In this document: piece after piece, positions 6,229 to 11,671 of the stretch
How the letters are laid out: every line of letters begins with the position of its first letter
Numbering within the stretch: the first letter of the stretch is position 1
DNA from: Candidatus Kuenenia stuttgartensis
GTDB lineage: Bacteria; Bacteroidota; Bacteroidia; Flavobacteriales_D; Crocinitomicaceae
Assembly (NCBI GenBank): GCA_943326025.2
Contig: CALPRR020000067.1
Location: forward strand, 1-11,671
Length of the DNA: 11,671 nucleotides
Direction of reading: 5' to 3'
Program-made: the position numbers and the translations under genes
Notes under the pieces: generated by a model
The model's database searches: none
Seen by the model: the letters and a program-made list of their open reading frames with translations, nothing else
What the model was told of the DNA's origin: nothing

Positions 6229-7260
6229 ATGAAAAAAGAAATAAAACATGTAGGTCTTGCTTTACAAGGCGGTGGTGCTCACGGAGCTTTCACTTGGGGA
6301 GTATTAGACAGGCTTTTAGAGGAAGATGAAATTGTAGCAGATGGAATATGCGGAACAAGTGCTGGAGCAATAAATGCTGTAGTTACAGCATATGGCCTTC
6401 ATATTGGAGGGAAAGAAAAAGCAAAAGAATTGTTAGATAGTTTATGGAGAAAGATTTCAGATTCTGGAAGCTTACTTTTTAAACCTTCAATGATGGATAA
6501 ATATTTTTCTGGAGGAGACATGTATAATACTGTAGGTTATATGTTTTTTAACTCTATGTCTCAAATGTTTTCTCCTTACCAATTTAATCCATCAAATTCC
6601 AATCCTTTAAGAGGTATTCTGAACGAATTAGTTGATTTTGAAGAATTAAAAAATTATAACAATAAAAAACTTTTTGTTTGTGCTACTAATGTGAAAACAA
6701 ATAGAGCTAAAGTGTTTTCTAACAATGAAATAACAGTTGAAGCTGTACTTGCATCTGCTTGTCTACCACATCTTTTTCAAGCAGTTGAAATTGAAGGTGA
6801 ATATTACTGGGATGGAGGATATATGGGGAACCCACCTCTCTTTCCATTAATTGAAAATACAGATGTCGGTGATTTACTTCTAATTAAAATAAATTCAATA
6901 AATATCGAAGAATTACCTACTTCTGCAAGAGATATATCTGACAGAATCAATGAAATCTGTTTTAACAGTAGTTTAATAAACGAAATGCATCTTATCCATT
7001 ACAGAAACGAATTGGTAAGAAGGGGCGTGAATTTGGAAGAAAACACAAGGTCACGTGAAATTTTTGTTCATTCAATTTCTGCTCATGAAGCGATTGGACA
7101 TTTAAATTATTCTAGTAAAATGAACACTTCTTGGGATTTTCTTTTGGAATTAAAACAGAAAGGACGATTATATGCTGAAAAGTGGTTAGAACATGAATTT
7201 CATGAAGTCGGTGTAAAATCTTCTTTCGATATTGAGAAACATTTTTTTGCTAAATATTGA
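6229..7260 (+). CDS. Patatin-like phospholipase / putative depolymerase
   Basis: This 343-residue patatin-family serine hydrolase has oxyanion loop LQGGGAHG (12-19), nucleophile Ser44 in GTSAG, and catalytic Asp195 in WDGG, giving the Ser-Asp dyad of the family. The C-terminal ~130 residues form a helical extension of the kind found in bacterial patatins that sit beside 3-hydroxybutyrate dehydrogenase genes (DUF3734-like, from memory). No signal peptide is present, so an intracellular role is expected. Family members cleave acyl esters of lipids, and the Legionella relative PatD is a phospholipase linked to its bdhA. In this operon the enzyme could release fatty or hydroxy acids that the dehydrogenase and hydratase then process. 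The substrate is unknown. It lies 6 bp after the dehydrogenase and 12 bp before the next gene. Confidence 0.88.
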   Translation: MKKEIKHVGLALQGGGAHGAFTWGVLDRLLEEDEIVADGICGTSAGAINAVVTAYGLHIGGKEKAKELLDSLWRKISDSGSLLFKPSMMDKYFSGGDMYNTVGYMFFNSMSQMFSPYQFNPSNSNPLRGILNELVDFEELKNYNNKKLFVCATNVKTNRAKVFSNNEITVEAVLASACLPHLFQAVEIEGEYYWDGGYMGNPPLFPLIENTDVGDLLLIKINSINIEELPTSARDISDRINEICFNSSLINEMHLIHYRNELVRRGVNLEENTRSREIFVHSISAHEAIGHLNYSSKMNTSWDFLLELKQKGRLYAEKWLEHEFHEVGVKSSFDIEKHFFAKY

Positions 7261-7272
7261 TACTAAAATAGT

Positions 7273-7989
7273 ATGATTTCAAAATTAAAGGTTGAAGTAT
7301 GGTCAGATATAATGTGTCCATTTTGCTATATCGGAAAACGAAATTATGAAATGGCATTGGCACAATTTGAAAATGCTGATCAAGTAGAAATTATTTGGAA
7401 AAGCTTCCAACTTGATCCATCCTTACCAGAGACATCCTCTGAAAATGTTTATGAATATTTAGCAAATAGAAAAGGTTTAGGGCTTGAACAAGTGAAACAA
7501 TTACATAAAAATGTAACGAATACAGCTAGAACGGTTGGACTTGAATATAATTTTGATAAAACTCAAATCAGTAATTCATTCAAAGCGCATCAACTAATTC
7601 AGTTAGCGAAATCTAAAAATCTAGGAGATGAAGCAGAGGAAGTTTTATTTTATGCTTACTTCACTGAAGGGAAAAACCTTTCTAACACTTCTATTTTAGT
7701 TGAATTGGGACAAAAAATTGGTTTGAATTCAAGCGAAATAATTTCAGCACTTGAAGACAAACGCTTTGAAAAAAATGTAATAAAAGATATTGAAGAAGCT
7801 CAACAAATTGGCGTAAAAGGAGTTCCTTTTTTTGTTTTTGATAGAAAATATGCAATTTCAGGAGCTCAACCTATTGATACATTTTTAAATACTTTAGTTC
7901 AAGTCCATAAAGAATGGGAAGAAAATAAGAACAGTTCACTTTCAATCAATTCTGATGGCGAAACATGCGACACGAATGGAGACTGCTAA
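7273..7989 (+). CDS. DsbA-family oxidoreductase, FrnE-like, with an extra C-terminal Cys pair
   Basis: This 238-residue protein has a thioredoxin-fold active site CPFC (Cys15, Cys18) right after the first beta strand (KVEVWSDIM). A large helical insertion (about residues 60-165) and the cis-Pro loop GVKGVPFFVFD follow. SGAQP and DTFLNTL near the end complete the FrnE / 2-hydroxychromene-isomerase-like DsbA plan. There is no signal peptide, unlike periplasmic DsbA, so it should act in the cytoplasm. The last residues read GETCDTNGDC and end on a Cys, making a second pair Cys232-x5-Cys238. Deinococcus FrnE is known to use a second Cys pair (CX4C) beside its CXXC, so this tail may be a resolving or relay pair. 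Partner proteins are unknown. It is co-transcribed with the hydroxybutyrate genes and ends 3 bp before the next ATG. Confidence 0.88.
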   Translation: MISKLKVEVWSDIMCPFCYIGKRNYEMALAQFENADQVEIIWKSFQLDPSLPETSSENVYEYLANRKGLGLEQVKQLHKNVTNTARTVGLEYNFDKTQISNSFKAHQLIQLAKSKNLGDEAEEVLFYAYFTEGKNLSNTSILVELGQKIGLNSSEIISALEDKRFEKNVIKDIEEAQQIGVKGVPFFVFDRKYAISGAQPIDTFLNTLVQVHKEWEENKNSSLSINSDGETCDTNGDC

Positions 7990-7992
7990 AAA

Positions 7993-8889
7993 ATGAAAAA
8001 GTACCAATTACTATTATTATCATTTTTGTTTCAATATTTTGCTTTTAGTCAAGAAAACCAATCTATTATTTCTAGAGTGAAAATAAATGAAATACAAACT
8101 TCTATCAGTTATTCTTCAGATCAAGCAAATTCATGTTCATTAACTGATTTTATTAAACTAGCCCCTCTATCCAATTTATTGAAAATTAATTTAAGTAATT
8201 ATTCGAATAATTACAATGAAATGATGCCCATATCAATTCCGAATTCATTACTGATTTCACTTAAGTTTTCCGATAAGTCAAGAACAAAATTCAATCAAAA
8301 CTCAACAGTTAGAATAGGTTTAAATTATTTAAAAAAAACAAATTTAATAGCTAATTACTTCAACTCAACTTCTAACACTTATGATACATTAACCTCATCT
8401 CAAAATGGCCAAATAGTTTATTTTGATTCGGTAATTGAGAACAATCTTAAGTTAAAGCATTCATCGGAAAACCTTCGCCTTGATGCAGCATACATATATA
8501 GAATTAGACCAGTATCAAGATGGTCATTCTTAACTGGTATCGGTTTTACTCTAGGAATGGTAATGAATTCACAAACATCAATTTCAATGAATACTTCAAA
8601 TAGAATTGAAACTTATTATTCAACAAATCAATCGGCTTTATATAACTCTTATGCTACAACATATATAAATAGAAGCGAATTATACAAAAACAAAAATAGT
8701 TATGGATTTTCTGCATACATTCCTATAGGGATTGATTTCAGAATTGGTAAAAGAAATGATTTCTTAAATCATACTCATCTTTTCTATGAATTAAGAGCGG
8801 ACTTAAACGTCACTAGTATCCCAGAATTAAGAAATTACATCAATACAAGAACACAACATGGGGTAGGAATTAGAATTACTTTTAATTAA
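7993..8889 (+). CDS. Exported beta-rich protein, probable outer-membrane beta-barrel
   Basis: This 298-residue protein starts with a clear signal peptide (MKKYQLLLLSFLFQYFAFSQ, then ENQ). The mature part is rich in Ser, Asn, Tyr and alternating hydrophobic strands, for example STVRIGLNYLKK, LRLDAAYIYRIR, WSFLTGIGFTLGMVM and SYGFSAYIPIGIDFRIG. The last strand, HGVGIRITFN, ends close to an aromatic residue, as outer-membrane barrels do. I recognise no family. It is the last gene of the operon, 3 bp after the DsbA-family gene, and could serve as a surface or transport component for the pathway; that is only inferred from position. Its stop overlaps the stop of the convergent gene by 8 bp, within the palindrome TTAATTAA, and no terminator hairpin is seen between them. 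Confidence 0.72.
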   Translation: MKKYQLLLLSFLFQYFAFSQENQSIISRVKINEIQTSISYSSDQANSCSLTDFIKLAPLSNLLKINLSNYSNNYNEMMPISIPNSLLISLKFSDKSRTKFNQNSTVRIGLNYLKKTNLIANYFNSTSNTYDTLTSSQNGQIVYFDSVIENNLKLKHSSENLRLDAAYIYRIRPVSRWSFLTGIGFTLGMVMNSQTSISMNTSNRIETYYSTNQSALYNSYATTYINRSELYKNKNSYGFSAYIPIGIDFRIGKRNDFLNHTHLFYELRADLNVTSIPELRNYINTRTQHGVGIRITFN

Positions 8890-9223
8890 CCATATTTATT
8901 AATTTCAACTGATAAATAACTTGTTGAACTCCAAAAACTATCTGCATTAACGTTTTATTAATTTCATTTTGAGGAGTATACTCATCCACCTCTATTTCAA
9001 CAAATTCAAGAAGATTAATTATCCCTTCTACCTTTAATGTTAATAAAGGAGTTTTCAATTTATGAGCTGATTTTTTCAAACCTTCTAAATCATTTTGCTT
9101 AAATGAAAACTCTAATTCATCGATGTAATCTGGTAAATTATCTATAAATAATTGTAATATCTCATTTCGCAAAGATGAATCATTTTGAGTTACCTCATCA
9201 ATGCATTCGATCGAAAAATTCAT
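8882..9223 (-). CDS. Hpt-domain histidine phosphotransfer protein
   Basis: This 113-residue all-helical protein has the Hpt phospho-acceptor motif KKSAHKLKTPLLTL with His54. The preceding helix (LRNEILQLFIDNLPDYIDEL) and the segment NDLEGLKKSAHKL are typical of Hpt domains. It would shuttle phosphate between a hybrid sensor kinase's receiver and a response regulator, in the cytoplasm. Its start codon directly follows the stop of the receiver gene (TAAATG), so the two are translated from one message and probably work together. No histidine kinase is present in the window, so the donor must be encoded elsewhere. The 3' end overlaps the convergent gene by 8 bp. Confidence 0.85.
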   Translation of the reverse strand: MNFSIECIDEVTQNDSSLRNEILQLFIDNLPDYIDELEFSFKQNDLEGLKKSAHKLKTPLLTLKVEGIINLLEFVEIEVDEYTPQNEINKTLMQIVFGVQQVIYQLKLINMVN

Positions 9224-9643
9224 TTATGATTTCATTTCAAGTTCTTGTAAAGCTGCATTAAAATCCTCTTTATTTAAAGGTTTCATTAAAAACTTCTGAA
9301 TAATTGGTGTTTTATCAAATTTTTCAAAATCTCGTTTATATTTTGAACCACTTAAAATAATAAATGAAGGGATATCAACTACATTATACTCTTCTAAAAT
9401 CTCCTCAATAGTATCAATGAATTCAAAGCCATCTATTACAGGCATTGAAATATCTACTAAAATTACTCCAGGGATTTTTTCATTATTCTTGATTTGATTT
9501 TTAAAAAACTCCAAAGCTAGTTCTGGATTGGATTTAATTTCAACTGAATCAAATTTGTTTAGGCTTTCAATTAGTTTTTTATTAATTGAATTTACAATCA
9601 CGTCATCATCAATAAGTAAAATACTTTTGTTGTCGATATTCAT
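9224..9643 (-). CDS. Stand-alone response-regulator receiver domain (CheY-like)
   Basis: This 139-residue protein is a single receiver domain with no output domain. The acidic pocket is IDDD (Asp12-Asp14), the phospho-acceptor is Asp64 in ILVDISMPVIDG, the switch Ser98 is in FIILSGS, and the conserved Lys121 is in FLMKPLN. All key residues for phosphorylation are present. Such receivers act through protein contacts or as phosphate carriers. The adjacent Hpt gene (stop and start abut) suggests a receiver-Hpt relay pair. It starts at ATG 9643 on the minus strand; the 156-bp gap to the divergent dioxygenase gene must hold both promoters. TAAATTTC on the minus strand comes within one base of TAnnTTTG there, but has no well-placed -33 partner. 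Confidence 0.9.
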   Translation of the reverse strand: MNIDNKSILLIDDDVIVNSINKKLIESLNKFDSVEIKSNPELALEFFKNQIKNNEKIPGVILVDISMPVIDGFEFIDTIEEILEEYNVVDIPSFIILSGSKYKRDFEKFDKTPIIQKFLMKPLNKEDFNAALQELEMKS

Positions 9644-9799
9644 TATAAAGTTTTATTTTTATGTTTTAGCAAGCGAAATTTACAATTTAAAAATTAAATA
9701 AAAAAATAAACAAGATCTTTTTTTTGTAAAGACATCAATAGGTCTAGTACTTATTTTATTAAACAAATAATATGTAATTTTTTAAGATATTATTAATTA

Positions 9800-10678
9800 A
9801 TGAATAGAAAAACATTTGTAAAATCAATTTTAGGACTTACAGCTATGACATCATTAGGCTCATTTAAATACTTTACAGATAATTTATCGGAAGAAGATAC
9901 AATAATGCCCGTTCTATTTATAGGTCATGGAAGTCCAATGAATGCGATTGAAGACAATGAATTTTCTCAAGGATGGAAAAGAGTAGCATCTACTATTCCG
10001 AAACCGAAAGCAATTTTGATGATCTCAGCACATTGGGAAACAAAAGGCACTTTAGTTACAGCCATAGAAAAACCAAAAACAATACATGATTTTGGTGGTT
10101 TTCCTCAAGCATTATTTGATGTAGAATATCCTGCCCCTGGAAGTTTATGGTTAGCTGAAGAAACGAAGAAAACCATTCAATCAACTTCAATCGGAATGGA
10201 TCAATCGTGGGGATTTGACCATGGAAATTGGAGTGTTTTAAAGAACATTTACCCTGATGCATCTATTCCTGTTGTTCAATTAAGTTTGGATTATATGCAA
10301 GGACCAGAATATCATTACAATCTTGCAAAAGAACTTCAAAGCTTAAGAAAAAAAGGAGTATTAATAATTGGAAGTGGCAACATGGTGCATAATTTTCAAT
10401 ATCTTCAACTTAAAGGAAATTTCAATGTCCATTTCGGACATGATTGGGCAATTGAAGCCAATGAAACATTTAAAAAATTGATTAGTGAAAACGATTATAA
10501 ATCATTGATTAATTATCGTAATTACAACAAATCACTTCAACTTTCGGCTCCAACGCCCGAGCACTATTTACCTCTACTCTACTCCATAGCTCTTAGAAAT
10601 GAGAATGAACCAATTGCTTTTTTTAATGATGCTTTATTAGCAGGTTCATTTTCTATGACATCAGTGAAAATTGGTTAA
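9800..10678 (+). CDS. ygiD: 4,5-DOPA dioxygenase extradiol family protein (LigB/YgiD) with N-terminal extension
   Basis: This 292-residue member of the class III extradiol dioxygenase (LigB) superfamily has hallmarks LFIGHGSPMNAIE (His43), LMISAHWE (His78), TIHDFGGFP, WGFDHGNWS, GSGNMVHNF (His197) and SAPTPEHYLPLLY (His255). His43, His78 and His255 fit the metal-binding positions of E. coli YgiD, which opens the ring of L-DOPA in vitro. The natural substrate is uncertain. Canonical YgiD begins at the equivalent of Met36 (MPVLFIGHGSP); here an in-frame 35-residue leader MNRKTFVKSILGLTAMTSLG resembles a Tat-like or Sec export signal (Lys where a second Arg would be). Start choice decides whether the enzyme is exported. 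The leader has clear coding character and no better upstream start, so I keep 9800. It is followed by a 57-bp gap with a promoter-like site. Confidence 0.87.
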   Translation: MNRKTFVKSILGLTAMTSLGSFKYFTDNLSEEDTIMPVLFIGHGSPMNAIEDNEFSQGWKRVASTIPKPKAILMISAHWETKGTLVTAIEKPKTIHDFGGFPQALFDVEYPAPGSLWLAEETKKTIQSTSIGMDQSWGFDHGNWSVLKNIYPDASIPVVQLSLDYMQGPEYHYNLAKELQSLRKKGVLIIGSGNMVHNFQYLQLKGNFNVHFGHDWAIEANETFKKLISENDYKSLINYRNYNKSLQLSAPTPEHYLPLLYSIALRNENEPIAFFNDALLAGSFSMTSVKIG

Positions 10679-10684
10679 TAAACT

Positions 10685-10714
10685 TTGTTTCTTTTGTTAA
10701 AAGAATTGAATTTG
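10685..10714 (+). promoter_or_regulatory. Candidate flavobacterial promoter before the VOC-fold gene
   Basis: TTG at 10685-10687, a 19-bp spacer, and TGAATTTG at 10707-10714 match the flavobacterial TTG - TAnnTTTG pattern except at one position (G for A). Transcription would begin about 15 bp before the ATG at 10736. This suggests the VOC, helical-protein and acetyltransferase genes form their own unit rather than relying on readthrough from the dioxygenase. Confidence 0.42.
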
Positions 10715-10735
10715 GTCTAAACTAAAAAAATAAAC

Positions 10736-11113
10736 ATGAATCTCAATCAAATTACCATACCAGTTAAAAACATTGAGAAGTCAATCCGTTTTTATGAAAA
10801 ACTGGGGTTTCAATTAATTGTTCATACGAAAGAACATTATGCACGATTTATTTCACCTGATAAAAAAGCTACTTTTTCACTTCACATTTCAGAAAAACCT
10901 ATTTCAGAAAATGGAATTTGGATTTATTTTGAATGCGATAATTTAGATGAAAAAGTAAGTGAATTGATTAATTTAGGAATTAAATTTGAAGAATTACCAA
11001 ATGATAAACCTTGGTTATGGCGTGAAGCAAGATTAAAAGATTTGGATGGAAACATCCTCATACTTTATTATGCTGGCGAAAATAGAATGAATCCACCTTG
11101 GAGAATTAATTAA
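10736..11113 (+). CDS. Glyoxalase/bleomycin-resistance (VOC) fold protein
   Basis: This 125-residue protein shows the two beta-alpha-beta-beta-beta halves of the vicinal oxygen chelate fold: LNQITIPVKNIEKSIRFYEK LGF in the first and WIYFECDNLDEKVSELINLG in the second. It ends KDLDGNILILYYAGENR then NPPWRIN. Candidate metal-site residues are incomplete. Gln5 takes the usual His position, Glu66 is present in YFECD, and the Glu expected in the GNxxEL motif near the end is Ile109. It is thus unlikely to be a standard glyoxalase I; antibiotic binding, isomerase or other VOC roles remain open. The length is normal for single-domain family members. It is cytoplasmic. It lies 6 bp before the next gene. 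Confidence 0.8.
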   Translation: MNLNQITIPVKNIEKSIRFYEKLGFQLIVHTKEHYARFISPDKKATFSLHISEKPISENGIWIYFECDNLDEKVSELINLGIKFEELPNDKPWLWREARLKDLDGNILILYYAGENRMNPPWRIN

Positions 11114-11119
11114 ATTAAA

Positions 11120-11515
11120 ATGAGACAAGACGATTATTTTTTAAATCAAATTGATATTTTAGGTCGTATTTTAGGTAAAGTGATTGCCGATTTACTTCAA
11201 TTGAATTCACATGATAACATTCTTCAAATTGACTCAATTAATGAAGCAGTTAAAAATGGACTTGATTTAAATTTAGAAGAAATTAAAACAATACCTGATG
11301 CAGATTTTCTAGATTCACTCTTGAAAAATCCAAAAATCAACCTTGAAAATTTAGAAAAATTAGCTGAAACATTAAGATTATTGAGTATTAAATCTAATTT
11401 TGAATTCGATAAGAAAGCTTTGAACTTATATCTTTACGTAGAAGAAAAAAGTACAACCTATTCCTCAGTTCGAATTTCAAAAATTAAACTACTAAAAGAA
11501 CAAAATGGACTTTAA
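11120..11515 (+). CDS. Small helical protein of unknown function (possibly DUF6483-like)
   Basis: This 131-residue protein is almost entirely alpha-helical by composition. The start MRQDDYFLNQIDILGRILGK, then VIADLLQLN, resembles a small family that opens with a (Q/E)DY-(I/L)-x-x-QI helix (DUF6483-like, from memory; not checked). The second half (IPDADFLDSLLKNPKINLEN, then LEKLAETLRLLSIK) looks like paired helices of a TPR-like or helical-repeat unit. No catalytic motif, signal peptide or membrane span is seen. Its ATG lies 6 bp after the VOC gene and its stop overlaps the next start by 11 bp, so it is translationally linked to the acetyltransferase. Confidence 0.7.
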   Translation: MRQDDYFLNQIDILGRILGKVIADLLQLNSHDNILQIDSINEAVKNGLDLNLEEIKTIPDADFLDSLLKNPKINLENLEKLAETLRLLSIKSNFEFDKKALNLYLYVEEKSTTYSSVRISKIKLLKEQNGL

Positions 11516-11671
11516 TCAAGATTACATATTAGAAAACGATAGAGTTTTATTACGCCCAATTGAATCATCTGATTTTGAATATTTAGTTGAATTTTCATTA
11601 AACGAACCTGAAATATGGCAATATTCATTAGTCAGAGCAGATGGAGAAGAAAACTTAAAAAAATACATTGA
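11505..11671 (+). CDS. GNAT-family N-acetyltransferase (3' partial, RimJ/RimL-like)
   Basis: Only the first 55 codons are in the window; the frame is open to the edge. The start MDFNQDYILENDRVLLRPIE, followed by SSDFEYLVEFSLNEPEIWQY, is the typical N-terminal strand-helix (LLRPIExxDxExL) of RimJ/RimL-type acetyltransferases, which move an acetyl group from acetyl-CoA to an amine. The acetyl-CoA binding motif lies beyond the edge. The ATG at 11505 sits inside the preceding gene, overlapping it by 11 bp (ATGGACTTTAA), consistent with coupled translation. Confidence 0.8.
   Translation, partial: MDFNQDYILENDRVLLRPIESSDFEYLVEFSLNEPEIWQYSLVRADGEENLKKYI

Noticed and set aside
10056..10262. Minus-strand open frame opposite the dioxygenase
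   Set aside because: It is fully contained in a well-supported gene and has no coding signature of its own.

Overview
The window comes from an AT-rich member of the Bacteroidetes, most likely class Flavobacteriia (order Flavobacteriales). Three things support this: a C-terminal type IX secretion (T9SS) sorting domain, leaders typical of the group such as 'MKKYILFLFISLNFSLGFTQ', and promoter-like sites close to the flavobacterial TTG / TAnnTTTG pattern. The genus cannot be fixed from the sequence alone.

Layout. Bases 1-1233 are the 3' end of a large secreted protein with three Ig-like repeats, each exactly 80 residues, and a sorting domain. A strong hairpin terminator (1255-1286) follows. Bases 1290-4144 are a stretch of decaying DNA: a short membrane-segment remnant, a secreted-protein pseudogene with two frameshifts and two internal stops (1628-2117), an unknown reading frame broken by two stops (2110-2640), and a dead IS4-family insertion sequence (2738-4144) that still has near-perfect 22-bp inverted ends. 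Its transposase has two frameshifts and one stop placed directly after the catalytic Glu.

Only 87 bp separate the IS end from a tight six-gene plus-strand operon (4232-8889, gaps of 3-12 bp). It encodes a PhaJ/MaoC-type (R)-enoyl-CoA hydratase, an alpha/beta hydrolase, D-3-hydroxybutyrate dehydrogenase, a patatin-like lipase, a FrnE-like DsbA-family oxidoreductase and an exported beta-rich protein of unknown function. The first four fit (R)-3-hydroxybutyrate / polyhydroxyalkanoate or short-chain hydroxyacyl metabolism. The dehydrogenase-patatin pair recalls the bdhA-patD operon of Legionella. No polymer synthase (phaC) is in view, so the pathway assignment is an inference.

The operon converges on a minus-strand pair encoding a stand-alone response-regulator receiver and an Hpt phosphotransfer protein (9643 to 8882). 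The two genes abut as TAAATG, with no kinase nearby. The convergent stops share the palindrome TTAATTAA. After a 156-bp divergent gap comes a plus-strand run: a LigB/YgiD-family dioxygenase with an export-like N-terminus, a glyoxalase/VOC-fold protein, a small helical protein, and the start of a GNAT acetyltransferase cut by the window edge. No RNA genes or CRISPR arrays were seen.
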